Positions 34,320-42,693 of a stretch of 64,000 bases of DNA are shown in pieces (the stretch's first letter is position 1; every line of letters starts with the position of its first letter). Position numbers and translations under genes: made by a program. The notes beneath the pieces were generated by a model. The model was not told the DNA's origin and made no database searches. It saw only the letters and a list, made by a program, of their open reading frames with translations. Origin of the DNA: Massiliimalia massiliensis (GTDB lineage: Bacteria > Bacillota > Clostridia > Oscillospirales > Ruminococcaceae); NCBI RefSeq assembly GCF_900155615.1, contig NZ_FUHT01000004.1:806001-870000 (forward strand). The letters are read 5' to 3'.

Positions 34320-35570
34320 TTATCGTCCAATACTGGCAAGGAAGAAAAACGCTTCTTCTTTTGGATTCAAAACGGTATTGACAAAGTACCGGATATCGTC
34401 CATCGCATGGTCATACTCTTTTTTCGGATTATCCAATCGGATCCCATCCTCCCAGACATACATGGAAAATTCCCGGATACTGTCCCGGCAGGATTCATGA
34501 ATCCGAATAGTATGGGAACGCAATGCATCCGATACACGCCGGATACCGCTCAACACCTCGTTTTTAGCCTTTTTCACCTGAAAACGTCCATGCCGCCGGA
34601 TGCATTCCATAAAGCTTGCTGCCGAAGGGTCAACGATGACCGCCTTGATCTCCCTCGTTCCGGCCAGACGGCAGAGCGCTTCGTAATGCTCCTCATCAGT
34701 TTTCAACCTCTGCTCTTTTCGGGAATCATAATAATATTCCTGTACTCGGTCCCAAATACCGTTGTGGTTTCCCCAGAGTCCCATAGAGGTTGGATTTACC
34801 GTCCCATAGTCGCAGGAAATATAATATTCCGAGTATCTCTCTTCCTGACAGAACACATGCTTTTCCTCAGAAAACATCGGGTAAACCAGCCCGGATGTGC
34901 TCACCCATTTTCCCTCGATAAATCTCTGGTAAAAGATACCGGAATAGAGCGTTTGATACCGCTTTCTGATTTGGGCGGAAAGGGATGGGTTATCCTCCAT
35001 GGTAAAGTGAAGGTAAAGGACATTTTTCTGCCTTCGTTTCAAAATCCACTCCTGATAGAACCAATGGTATGGATGCTCCGGATTACAGTTAAACCAGAAC
35101 CGGGAGCCGTTCACGGAACACCGTGCAAGTGCCTGCTCTACAAAGCTTCTTGGCATGAGGGCAACCTCGTCCAGCAGAACGCCGGAAAGGGTAATTCCCT
35201 GGATCAGCGCGGCCGACCCTTCGTCTTTGCCGCCGAAAAAATAAAAGCGGTTTTTTCGTTTGCCGTTTCCAATGTCAATATAGTTTTTGGATAGCTTCTC
35301 TTCACAGTAAAATCCGTATCCCTGCAATAACGGGATTAACGGCGTAATCACATTTCTTCTCAAGGAGGTTACTGTCTTGCCGCAGATAGCAAAGCTTGCA
35401 TCCATAAACTGAGATGTCGCCCATAATACAAAGGAAAGGGACATGCACAGGGTTTTTCCGCTTCTTACAGCGCCGTCACAGATCACCGCGTCAAAGCCCT
35501 GATCCGGACTTTCCCGGCACCACCATGTCATCAGCCTAAGCTGCTTGGGAGAGAAATTATGAATTTCCAT
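34320..35570 (-). CDS. xtmB: Terminase large subunit
   Basis: The 416-residue protein packages DNA into the prohead. Walker A is in CDGAVRSGKTLCMS, Walker B in LSGVLLDEVALM, and a nuclease domain follows with acidic residues in YISCDYGTVNPTS, AVIVDPSAASF and DHAMDDIRYFV. All catalytic motifs seem intact. I take ATG 35570; it overlaps the small subunit gene by 14 bases. Confidence 0.9.
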   Translation of the reverse strand: MEIHNFSPKQLRLMTWWCRESPDQGFDAVICDGAVRSGKTLCMSLSFVLWATSQFMDASFAICGKTVTSLRRNVITPLIPLLQGYGFYCEEKLSKNYIDIGNGKRKNRFYFFGGKDEGSAALIQGITLSGVLLDEVALMPRSFVEQALARCSVNGSRFWFNCNPEHPYHWFYQEWILKRRQKNVLYLHFTMEDNPSLSAQIRKRYQTLYSGIFYQRFIEGKWVSTSGLVYPMFSEEKHVFCQEERYSEYYISCDYGTVNPTSMGLWGNHNGIWDRVQEYYYDSRKEQRLKTDEEHYEALCRLAGTREIKAVIVDPSAASFMECIRRHGRFQVKKAKNEVLSGIRRVSDALRSHTIRIHESCRDSIREFSMYVWEDGIRLDNPKKEYDHAMDDIRYFVNTVLNPKEEAFFFLASIGR

Positions 35571-36063
35571 TCTCGTCCGCCTGATCCTGTATGATCCTGG
35601 CACTCTGCTCCAATGCGTGATAAAGGCCCGCAATTCCATCCTGTCCGGACGCTTCCTCAGAAATCTCCAGCAGCTTTTCCAGCGCCTTAAAGCGGTCGAA
35701 AAATTTGATTTCCAGCGCCCCGTCCTTCGGCCTTTTTATTTCGCTGATTGCGAAAAAATCAAGTTTCTCTAATTCAGGAAGCTCATCTTGAAAAATCAGC
35801 TTCATGCTGTCGCTGACCGAACCGAACGCGAGCCTTTTTAACCCTGAAATAATGTCATTTTGCAGACGGCCTTTCTCATATTCCTGATCCAGCCCTTTCA
35901 AAACCCTGTGGATATCCTTCCTCTGTAATAATTTCATTGCAGTGTTTTCCGCCATAATCGGCAAATATCCCGCCCGCGCAGCCGCTTCCCGGCCATTGCG
36001 AAGCTGATGAAAGTAATAACAAAAGAGCATCTCTTTTGCGGTAGGTTTCCGGCGTTCCTTCAC
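35557..36063 (-). CDS. xtmA: Terminase small subunit
   Basis: The 168-residue protein begins with a helix-turn-helix region (TAKEMLFCYYFHQLRNGREA, then AARAGYLPIMAENTAMKLL) typical of XtmA-like DNA-recognition subunits, followed by an oligomerisation helix. Translation begins with GTG at 36063 with AAGGAGG 8 bases upstream. It is the first gene of the phage block. Confidence 0.82.
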   Translation of the reverse strand: MKERRKPTAKEMLFCYYFHQLRNGREAAARAGYLPIMAENTAMKLLQRKDIHRVLKGLDQEYEKGRLQNDIISGLKRLAFGSVSDSMKLIFQDELPELEKLDFFAISEIKRPKDGALEIKFFDRFKALEKLLEISEEASGQDGIAGLYHALEQSARIIQDQADENGNS

Positions 36064-36136
36064 GTTTCATTTCCTCCTTACCTTTGCTCGGACAGAAGCA
36101 ATTTAAAATGTGCTTCCATCCTTACCCTGAACAAGC

Positions 36137-36168
36137 AAAAAAGTTGCACGCAAACGTGCAACTTTTTT
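36137..36168. terminator. Hairpin with A/T tracts in front of the phage block
   Basis: Perfect 14-base arms AAAAAAGTTGCACG (36137-36150) and CGTGCAACTTTTTT (36155-36168) with a CAAA loop. It is a strong terminator on the minus strand, where it lies 74 bases before the terminase start. No clear promoter is seen between it and the gene. Confidence 0.75.
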
Positions 36169-36171
36169 AAA

Positions 36172-36252
36172 TAATTTTTTCTACTTTGGATAGATAAACA
36201 AATTTGAATTAACAAATTGTTGATATAGCACAAAATCAGCTCGACAGATAAC
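36172..36252 (-). promoter_or_regulatory. A/T-rich gap with partial palindromes upstream of the phage block
   Basis: The interval between the two hairpins is very A/T-rich and contains the near-palindrome AACAAATTGTT and the similar AACAAATTTG about 5 bases away. These may be operator half-sites. I could not find a convincing -35/-10 pair on the minus strand, so the promoter of the phage genes is not assigned. Confidence 0.3.
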
Positions 36253-36291
36253 AAAACCCCGCCTGGCGTTTTTAAGGCCAAGCGGGGTTTT
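36253..36291 (-). terminator. Terminator of ireB
   Basis: Arms AAAACCCCGC-TGGC (36253-36267) and GCCA-GCGGGGTTTT (36277-36291) pair with one mismatch. It lies just behind the ireB stop on the minus strand. Confidence 0.8.
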
Positions 36292-36305
36292 TAGCGGATA
36301 TTATA

Positions 36306-36551
36306 TCAATCGTCCAGATATGCCTTGACCATAGCCTGCAGCAGCTCATCGCGGTCAACATGACGGATCAAACTTCTCGCATTGTTGTGCGTTGTGATAT
36401 AAGTAGGGTCTTCCGATAAAATATAACCGACGATCTGATTCACCGGATTATATCCCTTTTGACTCAACGCATCATATACGGTGGTTAGAATCCGTTTCAT
36501 TTCATTTTCTTTCTCATCCTTCACCGAAAAAGTCATGGTTTTATCCATCAT
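36306..36551 (-). CDS. ireB: IreB family regulatory phosphoprotein (UPF0297)
   Basis: The 81-residue protein matches the conserved IreB/YrzL family: [40 protein letters not shown] and the end [12 protein letters not shown]. In enterococci IreB is a target of the Ser/Thr kinase IreK and affects cephalosporin resistance. In most Firmicutes it is followed by ruvX; here a terminator follows at once, and the phage block lies where that operon partner might be. The start has AGGAGG 8-9 bases upstream. Confidence 0.93.
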   Translation of the reverse strand: MMDKTMTFSVKDEKENEMKRILTTVYDALSQKGYNPVNQIVGYILSEDPTYITTHNNARSLIRHVDRDELLQAMVKAYLDD

Positions 36552-36625
36552 ATATTTTCCCTCCTAATGATTTCTATCTCATCGCACAATATGCTTATTT
36601 TTACACATTATGTTCAATTATTTTT

Positions 36626-36653
36626 ATTATACCTCATTTTGTCAAAAAAACAA
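36626..36653 (-). promoter_or_regulatory. Promoter of ireB
   Basis: On the minus strand TTGTTT (36653-36648), a 16-base spacer and TATAAT (36631-36626) precede ireB. A TTGACA nearby (36645-36640) with AATAAT is an alternative. Confidence 0.45.
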
Positions 36654-36791
36654 GAGGTTTCTAGCTTTGTTCATGAAATTCTCATTTCTTTTTAGCTGCG
36701 CTTTTTTTCCGCAGTATGTTTTCAAAAAAAAGCCGCATAATAAAAACGAGAAGCGATTCTCATGATTCCATCAAGAAAGAGGTGCCCAATT

Positions 36792-36968
36792 ATGACTAAT
36801 AGTAACTGTAAGGCAAACCAGTCCATTCGTTGTACTGTTCAGCAGTGCGAACACCACTGCAACGAAAAGGATTACTGTTCTCTGGACTGCATCACTGTCG
36901 GAACTCACGAAGCAAACCCGACAATGGTACAGTGCACAGACTGCGAATCCTTCAAAAAACGCAGCTAG
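36792..36968 (+). CDS. DUF1540 domain protein, cysteine-rich
   Basis: The 58-residue protein has regularly spaced cysteines (RCTVQQCEHHCNEKDYCSL, VQCTDCESF) as in DUF1540, a probable metal-binding domain of unknown function common in spore-formers. I start at ATG 36792 after AGAGGTG. It has its own terminator. Confidence 0.85.
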   Translation: MTNSNCKANQSIRCTVQQCEHHCNEKDYCSLDCITVGTHEANPTMVQCTDCESFKKRS

Positions 36969-36981
36969 TTCCCTTTTTCAA

Positions 36982-37015
36982 AGAAGCCTCTGTTTATAAC
37001 AGAGGCTTCTTTTTT
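36982..37015 (+). terminator. Terminator after the DUF1540 gene
   Basis: Perfect 13-base arms AGAAGCCTCTGTT (36982-36994) and AACAGAGGCTTCT (36998-37010) with a TAT loop and T-tract. Confidence 0.88.
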
Positions 37016-37066
37016 GTGAATTATCCTCAATTTGTCGTAATTTCTTTTTAATGAGGAAAATTACTA

Positions 37067-37095
37067 TTGAAATTGTTATAAAAATGAGATAGAAT
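37067..37095 (+). promoter_or_regulatory. Promoter of the hydroxyacid dehydrogenase-like gene
   Basis: TTGAAA (37067-37072), a 17-base spacer and TAGAAT (37090-37095). The gene starts 50 bases on with TAGGAGG. Confidence 0.68.
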
Positions 37096-37144
37096 AAGGC
37101 TACATAAATAAACTGATTTTATAAAAGTTTAGGAGGTCATTATC

Positions 37145-38023
37145 ATGAGGCTTGGATTTGTCGGCGTAGGCAAAATGGGGCGCGGCATGTGCGAAAACCT
37201 GATCAAGAAGGGGCATCAGCTCTATATCTATGACGTGCTTCCAGAAAATATGGAGTATTTTTCCGGAAAAGCCACCCTCTCCCCCAGCTCCAAAGACGTG
37301 TTCGAACAGAGCGAAATCACCTTTCTGTCCCTTCCGAACTCCGATGTCATTGAAAGGGTAACGGCGGAATTTATCCAATCCGGCGTCAAAGGAAAAACGG
37401 TAATCGATGTTTCCACCAGCTATCCTGAATCCACCAAACGTCTCTACCAGATATTTAAGGAAAACGGCGGCGTCCTGATTGACGCGCCGCTGCTCGGCGG
37501 CCCGGATGACACCATGGCAGGAAACGCTCCCTGCATCATTTCCGGGGACAAGGAAGAGGTCGACCGCGTTACGCCGGTCATCGCGGCCTATGCTGACCCC
37601 ATCGATTATTTCGGGGAAATCGGCAGCGCCCACACTGTAAAGCTGGCGATGAATTTTACCGGCCTGATGTATGCCGCACTTTCGGCACAGATGTTCCCGT
37701 TGATGGAAAAGCTCGGAATTGATACGAAAAATCTGTTTAAGGTCATGAACGACGGCCCGTTCCACAACTGGGTCTTTGATTTCTATGGCAAAAAATTTGT
37801 CAATAAGGATTATCACATGGACTTCGCGTTGGAGCTCGCCCTGAAGGACATGACCTATGTAAAACGCCTCTATGACAAATTTAACGTCCCGGCCTTCCTG
37901 CTGGACGGCGGGCTTGACCTGATGCGCGCAGCCGTAAAAGATGGACGCGGGAAGCATGACACCTCGGAAATTGCTGCAACCATGTACGAATACCTCGGCC
38001 TGGAAACTGGTGAACATAAATAA
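37145..38023 (+). CDS. NAD(P)-dependent beta-hydroxyacid dehydrogenase family protein
   Basis: The 292-residue protein has the Rossmann motif GFVGVGKMGRGM at the start and the catalytic lysine in AHTVKLAMN near 168, as in 3-hydroxyisobutyrate dehydrogenases and related enzymes. The substrate-binding motif usually written DAPVSGG is here DAPLLGGPDDTMAG, so the usual serine is a leucine. It probably oxidises a small hydroxyacid or reduces a semialdehyde, but the changed site makes the substrate uncertain. It is a single-gene unit with its own promoter and terminator. Confidence 0.82.
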   Translation: MRLGFVGVGKMGRGMCENLIKKGHQLYIYDVLPENMEYFSGKATLSPSSKDVFEQSEITFLSLPNSDVIERVTAEFIQSGVKGKTVIDVSTSYPESTKRLYQIFKENGGVLIDAPLLGGPDDTMAGNAPCIISGDKEEVDRVTPVIAAYADPIDYFGEIGSAHTVKLAMNFTGLMYAALSAQMFPLMEKLGIDTKNLFKVMNDGPFHNWVFDFYGKKFVNKDYHMDFALELALKDMTYVKRLYDKFNVPAFLLDGGLDLMRAAVKDGRGKHDTSEIAATMYEYLGLETGEHK

Positions 38024-38043
38024 AGATGATTCCTAAAAGATAA

Positions 38044-38074
38044 AAAAAGCCGCCCGGTGTGTTGGCGGCTTTTT
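38044..38074. terminator. Bidirectional terminator between dehydrogenase gene and pheT
   Basis: Eleven-base perfect arms AAAAAGCCGCC (38044-38054) and GGCGGCTTTTT (38064-38074). Confidence 0.85.
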
Positions 38075-38089
38075 CCATTCATCTTAATG

Positions 38090-40471
38090 TTATTGTCTCA
38101 GGGTAACGCCGATTTTATCAAGCGCTTTCAAGACGCGCTTCACCGCGCCGTCCGCTTCTTCATCGGTCAGGGTTCCCTGGTCGGAACGCATGACAATCGA
38201 ATAGGAAACGGATTTTTTATCCTTTTCTACCTGCGCGCCTTTATAAACGTCAAAGAGCTCCACCCTCTCCAAAATCTTTCCGACGGCGCCTTTGATCGCC
38301 TTCTCAATCTGGATAATCGGCAGCTCATCGTCACAGATCAGGCTCAGATCCCGGGAGGTCGCCGGGTATTTCGGCAGCGGGCAATAGGATTTCTCACTAT
38401 CCGCCAGCTCATACAGGACGTCGACAGAAAGCTTGGCTACATAAACCTTGGTACCGACATCATAGTTCTGGCAGACCCTCGGGGAAATCTCGCCTAAAAT
38501 CCCAACCGGTTTTCCGTCTTTGGAAAGAACTGCACACCGGCCCGGATGGAAGGTCGGGTTATCGCTGCATGGGACAATGTCCAAATCCTCGACTCCAATC
38601 CGGTCAAACAGCATTTCTGTCATGCCCTTCAGGGTATAGAAATCCGCGCCATTGCCGTATAGTCCTATCGTCAGCATCGGGTTTTCGTCCGGCAGCTCCT
38701 GACCTTCAGCAGGGCGGTATTCCATTCCGATTTCATACGCCCAGAGATACGGGTTACGGTTATTATAGTTTCTGGATACAATTTCCATCATAGACGGGAT
38801 GGTAGTCGTCCGCATAATGCTGGTGTCCTCTCCCAGCGGATTGGTAATCGTTACTGAATTCCGCAGCTCGCTGTCAGCCGGCAGCAGGATATTGTCATAA
38901 TACTTCGGGCTGATAAAGGAATAGGTCATAATCTCATAGCAGCCCAGGGATAGCATGGTTTCATTGATGGAGCGTTCGAATTTCTGACGCGGGGTAACAA
39001 CACCGCGGGCTGTTCCGGTCGGGGCTGTCGTCGGGATATTGTTATAGCCGTAAATCCTTGCGATTTCCTCGGCAATATCTGCTTTGTGCTCAATATCAAT
39101 CCGGTAATACGGCACCAAAATCATATCCCCGTCCATCGTAAAGCCCAGGGAGGTTAGGGTCTTCACCATTTCTTCCCTAGTCAGGTCAATTCCCAGGAAC
39201 CTGTTGATCCATTCAACTTCCAGCTTTACTCTTCCGGGTTCCTTATCCGAATGGTCGACGTCGATCACCCCGTCGACCACTGTTCCTGCTCCCAGCATTT
39301 CTACCAGCTCACAGGCGCGTTCTACACATTCCATCGTGCTCAGCGCGGATATTCCCTTTTCATAGCGCGCAGAAGCGTCGGTTCTCATGCCGAGTTTTTT
39401 TGCTGTTTTCCGCACGCTGCTGCCCATGAAGTTTGCGGATTCAAATACAACAGTCGTAGTATCGTCCATGATCCCGCTGTATTCGCCTCCCATTACTCCT
39501 GCAACCGCAACCGGCTTTTCCGCATCGGAGATAATCAGCATGTCATCGGTAAAGGTACGGTCGATCCCATCGAGCGTCATCATGGTTTCCCCGTTCTTTG
39601 CGCGGCGCACCACGATTTCCCTCCCGGCCACATAGCGCAGGTCAAAAGCATGCATCGGCTGACCATATTCCAGCATAACATAGTTTGTGATATCAACCAG
39701 GTTATTGATCGGGCGGACGCCGGAAGCGCGCAGCCGTTCCCTCATCCAAAGCGGTGACGGCCCAATTTTCACGTCCTTCACAATCTTTGCCGTATAGCGC
39801 GGGCAGAGGTCGGCTGCCTCTACTGCCACTTTCAGATAATTCTTGATGTCGTCACCGTCTCCGCTGCCCTTTACAACTGGAGTATGCAGCTTCAGCGGAA
39901 CGTCATAGGTCGCTGCAGTTTCCCTGGCAAGGCCGATGACTGACAGACAGTCCGGGCGGTTAGAAGTAATTTCAAATTCTACGCTGGTGTCATTAAGCCC
40001 AATGGCGGACTGAATATCCTGCCCAATCCGGCAGTCCTCCTCAATCAGGAAAATCCCATCTTCTATCGCGTAGGGAAAATCATTAACTGTCAGTCCCAGC
40101 TCACTCAAGGAGCACAGCATCCCTTCGCTCACCATGCCGCGCAGCTTTCCCTTTTTAATTTTCTTTCCGCCCGGCAGCAGTGCGCCATCCAGGCAGACCG
40201 GCACCAGCGCGCCGACTACCACATTTGTCGCACCCGTTACAATCTGGACAGGCGCTTCTTTTCCAACGTCCACCTGACAGACCACCAGCTTGTCTGCGTC
40301 CGGATGCTTCTCAATAGAAAGCACCTTCCCAACTACGACGTTGCTGATTTCCGAGCCTTCAATCTCATATCCTTCTACCTTAGAGCCGGACATGGTTAAA
40401 GCCTCTGCATATTCTCTTGGGTTTACATCTATATCTACATAGTCGGATAACCATTTCATTGACAAATTCAT
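38090..40471 (-). CDS. pheT: Phenylalanyl-tRNA synthetase beta subunit
   Basis: The 793-residue subunit has all the usual domains: an N-terminal EMAP/tRNA-binding domain (about 40-150), B3/B4 editing domain, B5, and a C-terminal ferredoxin-fold anticodon-binding domain (from about 700, KYPATSRDLSLICDDELP). It joins PheS to charge tRNA-Phe and hydrolyses mischarged Tyr-tRNA. It is 38 bases behind pheS and shares its T-box control. Confidence 0.96.
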   Translation of the reverse strand: MNLSMKWLSDYVDIDVNPREYAEALTMSGSKVEGYEIEGSEISNVVVGKVLSIEKHPDADKLVVCQVDVGKEAPVQIVTGATNVVVGALVPVCLDGALLPGGKKIKKGKLRGMVSEGMLCSLSELGLTVNDFPYAIEDGIFLIEEDCRIGQDIQSAIGLNDTSVEFEITSNRPDCLSVIGLARETAATYDVPLKLHTPVVKGSGDGDDIKNYLKVAVEAADLCPRYTAKIVKDVKIGPSPLWMRERLRASGVRPINNLVDITNYVMLEYGQPMHAFDLRYVAGREIVVRRAKNGETMMTLDGIDRTFTDDMLIISDAEKPVAVAGVMGGEYSGIMDDTTTVVFESANFMGSSVRKTAKKLGMRTDASARYEKGISALSTMECVERACELVEMLGAGTVVDGVIDVDHSDKEPGRVKLEVEWINRFLGIDLTREEMVKTLTSLGFTMDGDMILVPYYRIDIEHKADIAEEIARIYGYNNIPTTAPTGTARGVVTPRQKFERSINETMLSLGCYEIMTYSFISPKYYDNILLPADSELRNSVTITNPLGEDTSIMRTTTIPSMMEIVSRNYNNRNPYLWAYEIGMEYRPAEGQELPDENPMLTIGLYGNGADFYTLKGMTEMLFDRIGVEDLDIVPCSDNPTFHPGRCAVLSKDGKPVGILGEISPRVCQNYDVGTKVYVAKLSVDVLYELADSEKSYCPLPKYPATSRDLSLICDDELPIIQIEKAIKGAVGKILERVELFDVYKGAQVEKDKKSVSYSIVMRSDQGTLTDEEADGAVKRVLKALDKIGVTLRQ

Positions 40472-40509
40472 CGACTTTTTCTCTCCTTACTCAAATCTTG
40501 TGAAACCGA

Positions 40510-41529
40510 TTAAAACTGCTCCAGGAAACGCATGTCGTTTTCAAAGAACATCCGGATATCATCAATCCCAAAGCGGCGCATAACTACGCGTTCCAGTCCG
40601 ACCCCAAAGGCAAAGCCGGAATACTCCTCCGGATCGATCCCACAGTTTAAGAGTACTTTCGGATGAACCATCCCGGCTCCCAGCACCTCGATCCAGCCTT
40701 CCCCTTTGCAAAGGCGGCAGCCCTCGCCATGGCAGTTAAAGCACATAACGTCAATTTCAGCGCTCGGCTCCGTGAACGGGAAATGATGCGGGCGGAAACG
40801 GATTTTGGAATCCTCGCCATACAGACCCTTGATAAACATTTCAAGCGTCCCCTTCAGGTCGCTCATCGTGACTCCCTTGTCGACAACCAGTCCTTCAATC
40901 TGATGGAACACCGGCGAATGGGTCGCGTCCAGGGCGTCGGAACGGTACACCCGTCCCGGGGAGATAATCCGGATCGGCGGCTTCCGTTTTTCCATAGTAC
41001 GGATCTGAACCGGAGAGGTCTGGGTACGCAGCAGAGTGTTTTCAGTAATATAGAAGGTATCCTGCGTGTCTCTTGCCGGATGATCCTTCGGCAGGTTTAA
41101 CGCTTCAAAGTTATAGTAATCAAGCTCCACCTCCGGGCCGCTGACAACGTCAAAGCCCATTCCGAGGAAGATTTCCTTGATTTCGTCCATTACAATGGTG
41201 AGCGGATGCTTTTTCCCGATGTCAAATTTTTTCCCGGGCATCGTTACGTCGATTTTTTCCGCCGCAAGCTGCGCCGCAAGCTGTTTCTCCTTGAGCTGCG
41301 CAATCCGCCGGCTCACTTCCTCTTCAATTTTGGCGCGTACCTCATTAGCAAGCTGTCCGATCACCGGGCGTTCTTCCGGCGAAAGCTTTCCCATCTGCTT
41401 TAAGATGGCGGTCAGCTCCCCTTTTTTACCGAGGTATTTTACCTTTAATTCATCCAGCGCCTTCAAATCACCGCAGGCCTCCAGCTTTTCTATTGCGGTG
41501 TTTTTAATCTGCTCTAACGCGTCTCTCAT
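40510..41529 (-). CDS. pheS: Phenylalanyl-tRNA synthetase alpha subunit
   Basis: The 339-residue catalytic subunit has the helical N-terminus and class II motifs: [20 protein letters not shown] (motif 2) and [18 protein letters not shown] (motif 3). The start at 41529 (MRDALEQIK) has AGGAGG 9 bases upstream; the frame to 41589 runs into the T-box terminator. Confidence 0.96.
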   Translation of the reverse strand: MRDALEQIKNTAIEKLEACGDLKALDELKVKYLGKKGELTAILKQMGKLSPEERPVIGQLANEVRAKIEEEVSRRIAQLKEKQLAAQLAAEKIDVTMPGKKFDIGKKHPLTIVMDEIKEIFLGMGFDVVSGPEVELDYYNFEALNLPKDHPARDTQDTFYITENTLLRTQTSPVQIRTMEKRKPPIRIISPGRVYRSDALDATHSPVFHQIEGLVVDKGVTMSDLKGTLEMFIKGLYGEDSKIRFRPHHFPFTEPSAEIDVMCFNCHGEGCRLCKGEGWIEVLGAGMVHPKVLLNCGIDPEEYSGFAFGVGLERVVMRRFGIDDIRMFFENDMRFLEQF

Positions 41530-41587
41530 TTGAACAATCCTCCTGTATCGCAATAATACTTTCCATGACAAACATTTTTTGGCCCGC

Positions 41588-41869
41588 ACAATAAAAAAAC
41601 TTCCGTCCTTCAGATTTCTCCAAGGGACGAAAGATCATTCCAACGCGGTACCACCCTGATTTTTGCAGGAATATCCCGCAAACACTCAAAAGCTCTTTAA
41701 CGACAGCCACTCCGTTTTCGCCTAATGCCCACAGGGGTTCAGCAAAACCACTCCTAAGCGAACTTCTGCATCTCCGTTTCTGCGCCTGCTCTCAGCCGGT
41801 GACAGGACCTCTCTTTTCAAAAGCGATTGAAACGCATACTCTCTTCATCATCGTGTTTATCATATAACA
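41588..41869 (-). promoter_or_regulatory. T-box riboswitch of pheST, Phe specifier
   Basis: On the minus strand the conserved T-box GGTGGTACCGCG lies at 41655-41644. It is followed by a terminator stem with CGTCC/GGACG (41629-41604) and a T7 tract (41599-41593). The specifier triplet TTC (Phe) is at 41762-41760 in the context GAAGTTCGC. Uncharged tRNA-Phe should bind and stabilise the antiterminator. Confidence 0.92.
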
Positions 41870-41875
41870 CTAAAT

Positions 41876-41904
41876 AATATAACAAATTTTTTACAATTTT
41901 TCAA
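41876..41904 (-). promoter_or_regulatory. Promoter of the pheST operon
   Basis: On the minus strand TTGAAA (41904-41899), a 17-base spacer and TATATT (41881-41876). Confidence 0.7.
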
Positions 41905-41925
41905 GTACAAATTCCACAAAATGAG

Positions 41926-41954
41926 TTGAATGTTTGAAGGAAATCCTCTATAAT
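41926..41954 (+). promoter_or_regulatory. Promoter of the DUF6106-like gene
   Basis: TTGAAT (41926-41931), a 17-base spacer and a perfect TATAAT (41949-41954). Confidence 0.7.
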
Positions 41955-42006
41955 ATATCTAAGAGGTGCAAAGCACCACCCTACACGATAAGGAGTTAAC
42001 AGAAAA

Positions 42007-42552
42007 ATGGATGTATTTTTAGAACAAATTGTAGCAAGAAAATCAACCGGAGTTGATGTAGTCAAAAAGATTTTAATTATCTTCGCGGCGATCTTCCTGG
42101 TATTCCTGTTTGCGTTTATTCTTCCAGGGCTGCGGCTAAACGAAGGAATTCTTGGAACCATCGGCCAGATTTTCAGCATGCTGGGCCTGCTGCTTGCGGC
42201 TGGTGTCATTTACGGAACTTATTTCCTGATTTCCGGGATGAGCATTGAATATGAATATATTCTTACAAATGGAGAAATCGACGTAGACAAAATCATTGCC
42301 CGCAGAAAGAGAAAACGTCTCATCACTGTCGATACCCGTGCCTTCACAGAATTTGGCCTTTATAAAAGCGCGCCGAAGGTGGATTCCAACGTTACGGTGA
42401 TTATGGCCTGTTCCTCCACCGAAGACCCGAATACATACTATGCGGTTTGCGATCACGCAAAATTCGGCAAATGTATGCTGGTTTTTAACCCGAATGAAAA
42501 AATCCTGTCCCACGCAAAACAGTATATTAAACGGATCGCATGGAAAGCATAG
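42007..42552 (+). CDS. DUF6106-like membrane protein
   Basis: The 181-residue protein has two adjacent membrane helices (about 20-42, ILIIFAAIFLVFLFAFILPG, and 52-75). The cytoplasmic part starts EYEYILTNGEIDVDKIIARR. It resembles a widespread clostridial family that I know as DUF6106; its function is unknown. The start has AAGGAG 11 bases upstream. It forms a monocistronic unit. Confidence 0.72.
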   Translation: MDVFLEQIVARKSTGVDVVKKILIIFAAIFLVFLFAFILPGLRLNEGILGTIGQIFSMLGLLLAAGVIYGTYFLISGMSIEYEYILTNGEIDVDKIIARRKRKRLITVDTRAFTEFGLYKSAPKVDSNVTVIMACSSTEDPNTYYAVCDHAKFGKCMLVFNPNEKILSHAKQYIKRIAWKA

Positions 42553-42584
42553 CTAATAAATCAACTGAATACTGAAAACCGATT

Positions 42585-42611
42585 GCCCTCGTTGTTTAAC
42601 GAGGGCTTTTT
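42585..42611 (+). terminator. Terminator after the DUF6106-like gene
   Basis: Arms GCCCTCGTT (42585-42593) and AACGAGGGC (42598-42606) with a GTTT loop and T5 tract. Confidence 0.85.
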
Positions 42612-42693
42612 CAGAGGCAACCGGCGCAGTCCGGCTCCCTGATAGGGAGATGGATGTGAAAGCAATATTTTATACTTGAAAGAAAGTGATTTT

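Larger units (their letters stand above)
23615..36063 (-). mobile_element. PBSX-like phage morphogenesis block without tape measure, lysis or integration genes
   Basis: Nineteen consecutive minus-strand genes run in the order small terminase, large terminase, portal, protease, decoration, capsid, three connectors, sheath, tube, chaperone, a 75-codon ORF, LysM, hub, spike, gp25-like, baseplate J and YmfQ-like. This is the order of the Bacillus PBSX/skin xtm-xkd operon. All frames are intact and often overlap by a few bases. Missing are the tape measure gene (xkdO), tail fibres, endolysin, integrase, repressor and replication genes. phoU lies on one side and ireB on the other, and no direct repeats or att sites were noticed at the edges. 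Confidence 0.85.

Noticed and set aside
34266-35294. 342-codon plus-strand ORF
   Set aside because: It is antisense to the terminase large subunit gene, which has full catalytic motifs; the plus-strand product has no recognisable domain.
36078-36281. 67-codon minus-strand ORF upstream of the terminase
   Set aside because: It spans two hairpin terminators and has no ribosome site or domain.
37100-38017. 305-codon minus-strand ORF
   Set aside because: It is antisense to the dehydrogenase-like gene, which has a promoter, ribosome site and Rossmann motif.
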